DNA of 64,000 nt from positions 9,593,501 to 9,657,500 of the forward strand of contig NC_090287.1 in assembly GCF_037392515.1 (NCBI RefSeq), read 5' to 3'. Positions 46,820 to 57,765 of this stretch are shown piece after piece (position 1 is the stretch's first letter; each line of letters begins with the position of its first letter). The notes beneath the pieces were generated by a model. It worked only from the letters and a program-made list of their open reading frames with translations, was not told where the DNA came from and did not search any database. This DNA comes from Haliotis asinina. Lineage: Eukaryota; Mollusca; Gastropoda; Lepetellida; Haliotidae. Made by a program: the position numbers and the translations under genes.

Positions 46820-48170
46820 TGATCAAATTGTGTTTATGTTCAATGTATTGTCAAAGTGAGTTCCATCGGTTTCGCTTGGAGAAGTGTGTGTATGAGACTG
46901 CATACAACTGTTTCCACCAGAATACTGGCTTAGTATCTGTGTCAGTAGTGGTACAGCGGTTCTAAAGTTACTTTAGTAACATTTGGAGTATACAAATGTG
47001 CAAACAGGGGAGGATACGTCTTTTTGGGAAAGGGTGTTTGCACAGTCCAGAGGGAGGGGGTGGACAGTTCATTTGCATCCGTTTTCAGGCGATTGTTTCA
47101 ATGGTCATTTAATAATGCGTAGCCATTCTTTCTATCTCACACATACACACATTCACACACACTCTCTCTCACACACACTCATACACACATGGATGCTCCG
47201 ATAAATGATTGCGTGTATTTTAGGTCGCATTTCATTGTCTCAGTGTTTAAATATGCACGGTGCACCGTTTCATCGAGTTTACACCGCCAGGTGTTGCTCA
47301 TAAATCAGGTCATTCTGACCTTTTTACGAGCACCTGTATAAAAGAGCATCATAAAGTGTTAACCAAAACCGTGTATATCTGAAGAATACATCACTGTTTT
47401 GTGTGAGAACTCAACTAATGCACAGTTCCAGTTCTCGGAGATGCAGGATCCAGTCTTCAGCACATCCAGCCATCCTTCCGGTTTCTCGAACTATCCTCTC
47501 CCGAGAGAGGCGTTTGCTTGGACGACCGTTTTAATCTCATGCTTTACCACTAATGCTAATTCTAAAAAAGGTAGCGAATTGGTCCACGGTATTAACCACA
47601 CTGTGATGGACATACCCTGGATTAGCGAGAACCACTGTAAGACCCTTGTGTACGTGACGATTATCACCACAAGTGCTCCTTTCCACAGGAGGAAACCGCT
47701 ATGCCTGGCGAGGTAGCTCCGAACGAAAACAAAGCAATATTGTGACTTCATTAGTTTACTACAAGGTTCATGACGTACAGAACCAAGGTCAGGCATTTTG
47801 TTTATACTTGGCCACAGGTCGTTATGAATCAACCGTGCGATGGTGTCATGTCGGCCAAGGTTTGGGAGAACTGTCTCCATTATCACTCTGATTTATGTGG
47901 TCACGTTAAAGAACAACGCACCAAGATAACAGACGCAGGCAAGTTAAGTCCAGGCGAGAACTGCCGATAGCCAGGACATCACGTGACCTCGAGAACTTTC
48001 TCTAAAGAGCTTATGATGGATTTTTATTACAGTATAGATTAGTTGATCCGCGTTCTTGTCGAGACAACTGACGACTGAAGCCAGGTTATTAATGGATATA
48101 TGACAGCCCATGGAATGATTAATTCAAGAGGAAAACGTCAACGCAGCTGTCAGGGTTTTTTGGTTCCGAC
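46820..48170. other. Sequence with open frames but no recognised gene
   Basis: Frames are open on both strands at 47399-47886 without splice support. A cacacac/ctctct microsatellite lies at 47140-47190. Confidence 0.35.
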
Positions 48171-48175
48171 TGTGT

Positions 48176-48310
48176 TGAGTGAGTGAGTGTAGTTTTACGT
48201 CGTTCCTAGCAATACCACACGGGTGTGACCGGAAATGGGCTTCACACATTGCCTCCACGTGGGAAACAGAATCCTGGTCATCAGCGTGACGAGCGACTGC
48301 TTTGAAAACT
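48176..48310 (-). repeat. tRNA-derived SINE, family A, minus orientation
   Basis: On plus: gagtgagtgagtgtagtttt, then ccggaaatgggcttcacaca, a B-box complement near gaaacagaatcctggtc and gcgtgacgagcgactgcttt. Confidence 0.75.
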
Positions 48311-48439
48311 CTGACGTCATGTGCCAAAGTACGTACTGGCAGTGGTACGTCATGTATAAATACTCTCTTACTAAACGTTAACCGAACAACTATCTATAGG
48401 AATATGCTGCAGATACTACGGCTTTCGAAAATGACAGTG

Positions 48440-48765
48440 CAATGACCTCTCTTCTCTGGTTGGTTTTAACAAACAATATAATGAGTTCTCTTCTATGGTT
48501 GGTCTTAACAGACAGTGTGATGACCTCTCTTCTCTAGAAGGGCTTAACAGACAGTAGGATAACCTCTCTTCTCTGGCAGGCATTAACAGACAGTATAATG
48601 ACCTCTCTTTTTTGGTAGGTCTTAACAGACAGTATAATGACTTTATTTGTCTGGTAGGATTTAACAGGCACTGTGATAACCTCTCTCTAGTAGGTATTAA
48701 CAGACAATGTAATGAGTTTATGTGTCTGGTAGGTCCTAATTGAAGGTAAGATAACTCTTTTCTCT
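48440..48765. repeat. 39-bp minisatellite, about eight degenerate copies
   Basis: Units contain gacagtataatgacctctct, tctctggtaggtcttaaca and variants, losing similarity at the right end. Confidence 0.85.
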
Positions 48766-48769
48766 ATTC

Positions 48770-49600
48770 TTTTTGTTTATGCCATCTGTGTGTGGCGGAT
48801 TAAATCTGTATGGCATGAGATTCTAAGCCTTTTCTTAGACTAACAACTAGTCTCTGAAATGAACACATTTTACAGAAAAAAACAGTTCACAATAAAAATG
48901 CATACATAAAAAGAACCCTGAGATTTTCTTCAATCTAGACTTGCCTCATTTTCTAAACTTACGTGTGCTTTCTTGGATATCTTTGTTTCAGGGTCTGTAT
49001 GACAAACTAGATATCAACCAGGCTCTTATTTTCAATCGATAAAGATTTCACTGTACGAATGGATCACTGAGAATAGTGATGACACCACGTGTTCTCTAAA
49101 GGGTGAGCACCTCTTTTTAGGTTTGTTTGTTATGTAGGAACTAAAGGGTAGGAGAACGAAGACGCTGGACTAACTCGAGTTTTGTAACCCAAGCTCAGTA
49201 TTCTACACGTAAGCCTTTTTGACGGTCGCGGTAAAATTTTATCTGGGAAAAGACCCATCATATACAACTTGAATCCACGCTTTAAGTCCAAGATTACAAA
49301 TTCCTGATCAGATATATCTCCGTGTTTACGACAGACATAGCCACATTTTGCTGACTCAGATGGTACACATTGTAAGCATATTTGTGAAATACATGAGGGC
49401 TTGAAAGATAACCTTGTCTGACACTGAGTGAATGGCGTTTATTCATGTTTTATGACTAACTGTAATCACCTGAGTCTCACCTGAGTCTCACCTGAAAAAG
49501 AAACAGTGACTGGATGCAACAGCAACCATCACGATGACGTCATGACGCCGAGTCACAAACCAGTTGACTCCAGTGAAGATACAGGATGAAACTGGTTTTC
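48770..49600. other. AT-rich spacer, nothing recognised
   Basis: No coding or repeat structure was found apart from a short doubled 'cctgagtctca' at 49480. Confidence 0.35.
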
Positions 49601-49602
49601 AG

Positions 49603-49725
49603 TAAAACCTGCTTGTCGTAAGATGCTCATGATTTTGGTCACTGTATTGACTGGTCCAGACTCGATTATTTACAGAAAGCTACCATATAGCTGGAATATT
49701 GCTCAGTACGGCGCTAAATAACAAA
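49603..49725 (+). repeat. Family B fragment
   Basis: It contains ctgcttgtcgtaagatgctc (internally deleted), ggtccagactcgattattta and ccatatagctggaatattgc. Confidence 0.75.
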
Positions 49726-49734
49726 CCTACAACC

Positions 49735-51260
49735 AACAACACAAACCATTCCCTTTAAATGGTTCTAGCCACGCGCATCTTGAGACCTATTCTGACTCCC
49801 AATCCTAGTATACATCATACATACATTATACCGGAAGTACAGCATGTTTACTTGATGTTTACTGATATGGTCCAATAACAGAGTCAAGGTATAAACTACG
49901 TCCGTGAGCTACATGCAGCCAGTGTTAAACGAGGTACTTAATGTTCACTATGTCGCTTTAAATCAAATATCCATCTCGTCATGATTATTGTCCTCATTGA
50001 TGTTCCTATAGCAACCGACATATCGCACTCTGTATACACTGCAACACTCCAATGTATTATATGCGTTCTTCTGTCCTCTGACACCATCAGTGTTCACTGA
50101 CGGGGCGGCGTTCGTTGGTGGCATTTGTCCACTAAATGTCAATGAAATATGTTCAAGCTAATTACAATGTATGTGTTAGGTGTCAGTAATTCAACAAACC
50201 CATTCCCATAACAAATCGCTGCTAAAAGCAGAATGTCCCTTTAAGACATTGTATGGTTGCTAAGATATAGTACGGTCAAACACCTTGCGGTTGTCTCAGA
50301 TAAACGCTTCGTGTCTTCCTATTGCTCATTTATTCAATATTTTCAGGGGAACCTTGACGGTATTTACGCCTGTCCCTTCAACTTAGGTGCCCGAGTGTAC
50401 ATTTGGTTAGGCTGGTCTGGTGTTCAGTCACAGCAATGTAAATAATCTCTCTATTATTCCCAGTAATCCAAGATTTTAAGGTATTCGAAGGTGTCAGTTT
50501 AACAATAAGTTGTGCAACAGATGATAGCATGTGAAGATGAGCTATGTTAACAGGAAACTGGAACTTCAACAATGCTGACGAATCTTCGTATGAAATCATA
50601 CCAATCAAAAACAACCTCTTCATTGCACTCTATATCAGTGTATATCATATAGTGGGACTTTACGTTATATATCATCCATACGTGACACGCTACATATGGC
50701 AGCGTTGGTGTCCGCTGAGTGCGATTCCTTGAGGAGGTAGGGTCAAACGGTCAAGACGCAGATCACGTAAAACGTCGGGAGATAACACGAGATTTCAACA
50801 TGTATCCGTGTTTGCGTGAGTGACAGCCTCCTCCTGTGACGTTTATCGTTCAGTAAGGAGACTCCACCATACTTGACAGACTATGGGATCACAGAGCGGA
50901 CTTAGAACAATAAGCAGATGGCTTTGTTGATCTCTGTCACGGAGTTCAAACACATTGTTCAAACGTAAAGTTCAAGAATTATTGTCGATGGAAATAATTT
51001 GCAGAATATTTTGCTCTCTGTGTATTCAATCACATGTTTTACAATATTTTACGAGAACGTTGATTTATTATTACAGATTTGGCAGATTAACATAACAAAT
51101 TGAGCAGTGATAAAATACACCTGCTGGCACTGCCTGCCTTACCAATTTCACGAACATTGGCCTTTTTAGTATTGCGATATTACTGCGATGGATAAAACCC
51201 CATCACACACACTTTACTTCCTCAGAAGCAAGCTTACAGGACCTCATACACCCTTTGCTT
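49735..51260. other. Spacer, nothing recognised
   Basis: Short frames at 50257-50732 show no splice or family support. No SINEs were seen. Confidence 0.35.
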
Positions 51261-51276
51261 CTTCAGGACCAGTACG

Positions 51277-51541
51277 ACCCGTGAAGGTCCCGGGGTAGAA
51301 TAGACCTTCAACAACCCATGCTTGCCATAAAAGGCGACTATGCTTGTCGTAAGAGGCGACTAACGGGATCGGGTGGTCAGGCTGGCTGACTTGGTTGACA
51401 CATGTCATCAGTTCCCAGTTGTGCAGATCGATGGTCATATTGTTGATCATTGGATTGCCTGGCCCAGACTCGATTATTTACAGATCGCCGCCGTATAGCT
51501 TGAATATTGCTGAGTGCGGCGTAAAACTAAACTCACTCCAC
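51277..51541 (+). repeat. Family B SINE-like repeat, full length, with 14-bp target duplication
   Basis: It runs from acccgtgaaggtcccggggt to gtaaaactaaactcactcca. The exact direct repeat tcaggaccagtacg flanks it (51263-51276 and 51542-51555). This copy gives the clearest element boundaries in the window. Confidence 0.95.
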
Positions 51542-51624
51542 TCAGGACCAGTACGCTGTACCTTCCGAGAGGAACTGAGAACTAAGAGATAAAGACTCTG
51601 CACGTTGCGAAAGGAAAACAGTTA

Positions 51625-51730
51625 GTGAATACAGTTTTACTCTGCACTCATCAATATTCCAGGGGTCCGAACATAATCCTGTCTGAACGAGATAATCCAA
51701 TGGTGTTGGATTATCGCAAGTTCCAACACA
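51625..51730 (-). repeat. Decayed family B tail, minus orientation
   Basis: Plus gttagtgaatacagttttac, tcatcaatattccagg and gagataatccaatggtgttg resemble the inverted 3' region. It lies 80 bases from the full copy. Confidence 0.55.
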
Positions 51731-52076
51731 GTTATTGATTCATTAATCTGTGCTGTGCCGTCTAGATCCTTTCTCTCTCACCTGATTGTCCCTTACTGTC
51801 CCTTTCCTTGACCAGTTCTAACCCGGATCGTAACGGGTCCAGGAATATAGACCTCAACGACAACTATATTGCACTTTCTGTTGTGCAAATAGAAGCGTCA
51901 AACACACTGCACCATCTGACTGGAATTTTTATAAATCACATAGAGTACATAGTGACACTGTAGCTTCGGAAATGAATAATTATCCTCATAACAAACGCAT
52001 AACACCTTCTGACAGGAGTATAACATCATACAAGGACATTGTACCAACTGACATGTTTAAAGATCCTCACATGAAG

Positions 52077-52378
52077 CACATTGCACCTTCTGAAAACCAT
52101 ACATAACTTCTCGACAAGCACATTGTACTTTCTGAAAACCATACAGAACCTCGCGACAAGCACATTGTACCTTCTGAAAACCATACAGAACCTCGCGACA
52201 AGCACATTGTACTTTCTGAAAACCATACAGAACCACGCGACAAGCACATTGTGCCTTCTGAAAACCATACAGAACCTCGCGACAAGCACATTGTGCTTTC
52301 TGAAAACCATACAGAACCTCGCGACAAGCACATTGTACCTTCTGAAAAACCATACAGAACCTCGCGAACCTCGCACGT
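52077..52378. repeat. 42-bp minisatellite, about seven copies
   Basis: The unit is cacattgtac(c/t)ttctgaaaac plus catacagaacctcgcgacaag. The 42-base period is a multiple of three, so several frames on both strands appear open with 14-residue repeats. Confidence 0.93.
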
Positions 52379-52394
52379 TGTATCAGCTGAATAA

Positions 52395-53290
52395 GTGATT
52401 GATATTAGGAAGAAAGGCCTGGACTTTCAGGGTATGGGGCCCTGTATCACAAGGTCAATTCATTAGGACCACTTTTTTAACAGACTGGTGGAGACCAATT
52501 CTTGTCCGGACTACCCATGTTGCTACAGACATTGAAGTAAAAAGGATGTAAACATACACCCTTTGTTCTCCGTCTTTTGCCCTTAATTGAGTACATTGAT
52601 TATCATTTTCACCTGGGCTCAGTCACCTCGCTCTAGGAACTCATCGTTTACAAGTGGCCGGTTGAAGAGATCGTGAGTACCCGTCTCATAGACAACAGGA
52701 GTCCCCACTGATTACAGTGATCCATTCATACTATGTCTTTTTCCCCTCTAGTTTGTCTTTCACCCCCAGTGGAAGCTGTTTTAATTCAATACTGGTGATC
52801 CGTTATGTGGTCTAGTGATGTCTGAAGTTTATTTCAAGAATCCCCCGCAGTGACATTGCTTGAATATTGCTAAAAGCGGCGTACTCACTCATTCAATCAC
52901 TCACTTATTTTCTGAATAAGGTAATGTTGCCTAATGCCTAAGTCTAATTTGAAAAGGGTCTATGTTCCACTGTTTAACGTACTTGCCTGGCTTTTGTCTT
53001 GGTCTTAAACAAACAAGAACGACAAACCCCTTTTCAAATTCTATGGAAAGCTCTACTAGAAACACGGTTCAATATTACTCAGCCAGTGGCATCTTTCACA
53101 AATACACACAGAGGCTGGTCAATTGTTCACGTGAACACACGACACAAGGTACAGGCCAGCACGGGAACTGAATTGGACACTTTGGTAAAATGTCTAAAAT
53201 AAAACGTTTTGGGAGTTGTACTCAAACTTTGAATGTTGTAACCCTAATCGCACAGCTTTGTATCTGCAAAAAAACCCAAGAAAAAACAAG
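52395..53290. other. Spacer with a short family A tail
   Basis: At 52855-52910 tgaatattgctaaaagcggc and then ctcactcattcaatcactca is a SINE tail fragment. Otherwise no support for genes. Confidence 0.4.
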
Positions 53291-53309
53291 CATCCAAAAA
53301 TTATACTTT

Positions 53310-53390
53310 TTATACTCGACATTTGTATAGCGCCGATATCCCTTTCGCCAGTTCAACTGCTCAAGGGCGCTTTGTGTTTTCAGAGATCAG
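53310..53390 (+). repeat. Fragment of a dispersed repeat carrying the 'tatagcgc' motif
   Basis: tttgtatagcgccgatatcc and ctcaagggcgctt resemble a repeat seen in many marine animals. A related copy starts at 55605. Confidence 0.4.
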
Positions 53391-53399
53391 TGGATGTCC

Positions 53400-54755
53400 A
53401 TCACAACGGCACATCGTATTTTCAATCTCAACTCCCTGGGGAATATACAACTCAAAATATACCCATGTAAACGAATTAGGGAACATATGAAGTACAAGTG
53501 TTCCTTTATTTATTTCCAGAAAAGCAACCCACATTGCAATACATACCTTGTGAAGAAACTTGGAAAAGAATATAGGTAGTTTTGTACTTCCACGTGGTGT
53601 TCCCGTATTCTTTTCCAGGAGTAAATACTGACAAGGGGTCCTCATGAGATGGGACTTTCAGGAACTGAAGGAAATCCTGCCACTTAGGGGCGATAGACTG
53701 CATTAAGGGTTAGGAGGATATGAAATAATATGGTTCAGCGTGACAGCCTACATATAATACTCGGTAAGCTGATTTCCCTTAAGGGCCTATGTGACTCATC
53801 AGCTTTTGGATATTGATCTAAAGTATTAAAATAGATATTCCATCGAGAAGCATAAATAGAAACCATCAACAGTCATCATGAATTCTGATCAGGTTCAAAC
53901 TGTGTCAGTCAATATGTTCCATGCGCCATTACTTCACAAAACACACTGCTGTTTGTACATCGGTCTCACTTGGTTGAACGGTATAATGAGGCTTTGTTGT
54001 AGACACAGCTGATTGGGTTCAGCAAGTACAATCAGATGGCCAGGGGATAAACACGGGGCGCTAGGTGCACTCACATGTTTACACGTTAAGAAAAACATTT
54101 CTCATTTTTAATCAAACAGCACTCTGGCTAGACCCGCGGTGGGGGATTGTGATTAAATTATTCACACATGGAATAAAACACTTTGAGGTCTGTTTACTGG
54201 GGACATGTTTTTGTTGTTTGTTTGTATTCAGGCTGCATGGATTCGTTCAATATGTAATTGGTACTTGTGTGTACGGAGACAAATACATGCAAATAATTAA
54301 AAACCTTGGTAAATGAACACTCGTGGAAAGACACACAACAAATATATAGGCATAAACAGGAAGATTATTTTCCCGATGTATGTCTGGGTTTACAAAACTT
54401 TGGACAGAATCAACAGCGAGATGATGAATCTGTTCACATCTAAGGAGAAGAAATACTTTAAGAAAGGCAATGTCGAATAAATTTAACATGTCAAGGACAG
54501 AGAATAACCAGTCTCAAATACCCCGTGCAATAGATTCTACTGGTCACAGAAGGCAAAAGTGCGAAGAAAGTCTGTGGTGACACCAGGTGTTCATGTCGTG
54601 TCTTGTAGCTCACATTTTGCATGAAAGAGTAAAAGACTTTAATGCGTGACGCCACACAAAAGCATCCCCGTTCCTGCGACTGCGGCCTGTTAGCAGATTA
54701 TACAATCAAGTGATGGATTTACTGATTTTGTCGAATCTTTCACTGTTTATTTTCG
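53400..54755. other. Spacer, nothing recognised
   Basis: AT-rich, with short frames only and no consistent splice sites. Confidence 0.35.
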
Positions 54756-54759
54756 CAGA

Positions 54760-54880
54760 CATCAGGTCGGCGAGTAATACAAGCAAAACGTTCTCCTGGA
54801 CGCCTGTAGACCCTTGCTATTTCACCAGAACAGTATGGATGAAACCTAAACTCATCTGAACAGAATGCTGTCCTAGTTTT
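54760..54880 (-). pseudogene. Tc1-like transposase DDE-domain fragment
   Basis: The minus translation contains FCSDEFRFHPYC and then RVYRRPGERFACI. This matches the pattern F-DE-RF ... RVWRR-GERF around the second catalytic region of Tc1-like transposases. In-frame stops lie on both sides, and no further domain is readable. Confidence 0.55.
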
Positions 54881-54899
54881 GCTTTCTAAACCTCAGATG

Positions 54900-55595
54900 C
54901 TGTCTACACATGCCGGTCCTAATTGTGCAAACAATATGCCGTGTTATCTCGACTGGTGTCTGCCACTAACTTGTTTCAACCACGGAATTGTCCGGCTTTT
55001 TAATGGGACATGTATTTAGTAGATGAACCAAACGAATGTGGCTGTCTCGGTGATGTGATGCCACATGTGGACGACCGACCAGTTGCATGTCATGATTACT
55101 CCAACGGTGTTCTAGTATTACCAGGGTTTGCCAGATTCGTGTGGGTGGAAAGTTCGGAGGAATGTCGGTCTGAGATGTTCACTTCCTTGATGAATCCAAC
55201 ATGTTCTGGTATGGAGCAAGACACTCTTGGAAACGTTGGGGCTGAACTGCTATTCCAACCCACAATCTGGTGCGTAGCAAGCCGATACTTTCGTGTAAGC
55301 CCGACAGGTTGCAAAGTTTTATATTACACAGTATTTTGGGGCTTGCCAAACCTGTTTAGAAACAATCATATGTAAGTCTGGGCTTTTTTGGAATGGTTGC
55401 TACACCACTGACAATCCAAGGGTTTCGCCATAGAAAAAACCTTCAACAATTCGGGAAGTCATAAGTGTTGCCCTGTTAGGATCATTGTGTGCAGTCCTTG
55501 TAAAAACGAAAACAGCATGTGTATAACTGTCGTGCTCCCTACATAGACGTAATCATCCACCTGCACCTCCAACATTAACATCCAGTACACATTTT
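54900..55595. other. Spacer, possibly more transposon debris
   Basis: A 121-codon plus frame at 55010-55375 overlaps a 72-codon minus frame. Neither resembles a known family, and both may be remnants flanking the Tc1-like fragment. Confidence 0.3.
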
Positions 55596-55604
55596 CAGTA
55601 TATG

Positions 55605-55850
55605 CCATCAATCAATATATACATTTGTATAGCACTAATATTCATCCTTCGGAAGGTTGCTCCAAAGCGCTGGTGGGTGTGGTGGGCTGCCAAGAATAAA
55701 AGAGTCTTTAATTTTGTTTTAAAGTACTCTTCTGATGGCAGAGACAGTGGTAGCTTGTTCCATGAAGATGATCAGCCAGATTAGAAGGACCGGTCTCCAA
55801 ATGTCTTTTTTCGACCAACAACTGACGATCTCAGGTTCCTTGGCGGCTGA
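55605..55850 (+). repeat. Dispersed repeat with the 'tatagcac...caaagcgct' motif
   Basis: atttgtatagcactaatatt and gctccaaagcgctgg are followed by a region with gtctttaattttgttttaaa, cagagacagtggtagcttgt and aggaccggtctcc. This order recalls a repeat common in marine genomes. Confidence 0.4.
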
Positions 55851-56585
55851 CATTCATGCACAAAATGAGACAGATATAGTGTGGTCTTATTTTTAATTTT
55901 GACCTTAGAGATCTTATCTAAATATGTATTGAAAGACTCATAACTTAATTCAAAATATTGGTTTTTAACTTGAATTTTGATATGAATGACATTCGTGACA
56001 ATAAACATTTTGCACTTAATGATATTACAAACCTGGATTCGTTTATCAGTTACTTAACATTTAGCATCACGTGTAAAGAATTATGTATACATGCCTGTGT
56101 ATTGTATGCTGAAGCTTGACCCTCACACACCAGGAACCAGACCAAACCGATTCCTGCTAATGAGCTGCCGTAGAGCATGGTGACATGTACACAATATTCA
56201 TGCAGCATTCAGAGTGTGACTATTGATTGACAGGCACACATTAACACTGAGTGCGGTTGTTTAGTGGTGACTTAACGATCACCTACCCAGAAGGGGAGTG
56301 GGTACACAGCACTCAATCGACATTCCGCAGGGAAGAACATCTGACGAACAGCTCCCATCACGAGAATTCTCAAGGGATGATGAAAAATGGGGAACAGACT
56401 TTTACTGAAACTTTTCACTACAAACGTTATAGATAGTATGCATGAGCTGTCAGTACATGGAGCATGTTCAATATGGACAGCTTGTGAAGGTGACTCAGCA
56501 AACATTATTTCTGATCATGTTCAGCTTGAGGAGTCTGTTAAATGGGTACTAGAGTCTTCATTGTACATTTGGCCTAATCCGTATC
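55850..56585. other. Spacer, nothing recognised
   Basis: AT-rich, with overlapping short frames on both strands at 56251-56665 and no splice support. Confidence 0.35.
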
Positions 56586-56589
56586 AAGC

Positions 56590-56692
56590 TACAATAGAAG
56601 CAGGCTTCACACACTGTAAACGTGGGGAGTCAAACACAGGTCTTCGGCATGAGCAAACGCTTTAACCACTAGGCTACCCAACCATCCCTGTT
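56590..56692 (-). repeat. tRNA-derived SINE, family A, minus orientation
   Basis: On plus: caggcttcacacactgtaaa, ggggagtcaaacacaggtct (B-box complement) and gctttaaccactaggctacc (A-box complement). Confidence 0.8.
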
Positions 56693-56763
56693 GCATGTGG
56701 ATGAGTTTGTGATCAGAAGCATAATCTACATCAACAACACGTGGAAGTGCAATTATACAGTTC

Positions 56764-56769
56764 TTTATT
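56764..56769 (-). terminator. Candidate polyadenylation signal of the minus-strand gene
   Basis: Minus AATAAAGAACTG is followed by a t/g-rich cacgtgttgttgat-like stretch within 40 bases, at the boundary with SINE-containing DNA. Confidence 0.35.
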
Positions 56770-57705
56770 CATAAAGTTACTAATACATGCATTTTAGAGC
56801 AATATAGCATCACATTACTCAATATACACAATCACATCATGGCTGTAGATGCTTTGTGCCTCCTGGGTGACTGGGGCCTTTCAGAACTTGTTCAACAAGG
56901 TATTAAGTATACACACAAATCATCCAGTTACATGTGTAACAGTTTCCAAAACCCTTCAATAATCCAGTATCTGAGGCAGGATAAAAAAGGACCTCTTCCA
57001 CTTCATGTAAAATATAATCATGAAAACATATTATTTTCAAAATCATATCAGTTTCATTTCACATAGATTATGGACATGATCACAGTAAATTTAACACAAA
57101 ACATCCTATGTTTATAGGGTTACCTAGCAATATTCAAGGACATGTTACCTACACTTGGTGATATTGTCAAAGATCCCCAGTCACTACTTTTATAGCATCC
57201 ACAGATTAACACAAGCAACAAAATGTCAACAGTTTAACAGTACACAACCCATGAAATTGTCATTACCAGAACATACGTTCTAAATCATTACTTCTGTAAA
57301 AACAATTATAATGTTCTCTTAACCACTTGGTCTTTCCACCAATAACTGTTGCTCTAGAAAAGATAGGTTTGAGAATCATTAGCAGTACTTAAGAATTTGG
57401 TATTGGATTACAACAACACTTCGCTCTCTATAAGTCATTGTCATAAACCATTCTAAATCAGTGCTTTCAATTACTGTTATTTTTAAAATCATTAAGCGCA
57501 ATAATTCAAGTTTGGACGAAAACTGCTAATTTCTGGAATATTGGTGAAACTTACATTTCCACCATTAAACTGCACATATGGAATACAAGAACATTAGGCA
57601 TTGACAGTCGACACATCAACTCAGCGCTGGACACTATAATGAACATGGCTATGAACATGCCTGTATGATATACCTGCAAAGTAGGAACTTCTGACCAAGC
57701 ATTGT

Positions 57706-57765
57706 TGTTTAACAACACACTCAGCAATATTCCAGCTACATGGTGACTGTCTGTAAATAATTGAG
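57706..57765 (-). repeat. Decayed common SINE tail, minus orientation
   Basis: gtttaacaacacactcagca, atattccagctacatgg and ctgtctgtaaataattgag match the inverted tail. Confidence 0.65.

Noticed and set aside
47399..47886. Opposed frames of 105 and 131 codons
   Set aside because: No recognised motif, start context or splice sites. They may be transposon debris but cannot be supported.
52026..52398. Four overlapping frames with 14-residue repeats
   Set aside because: They come from the 42-bp minisatellite. Several frames and both strands are open at once.
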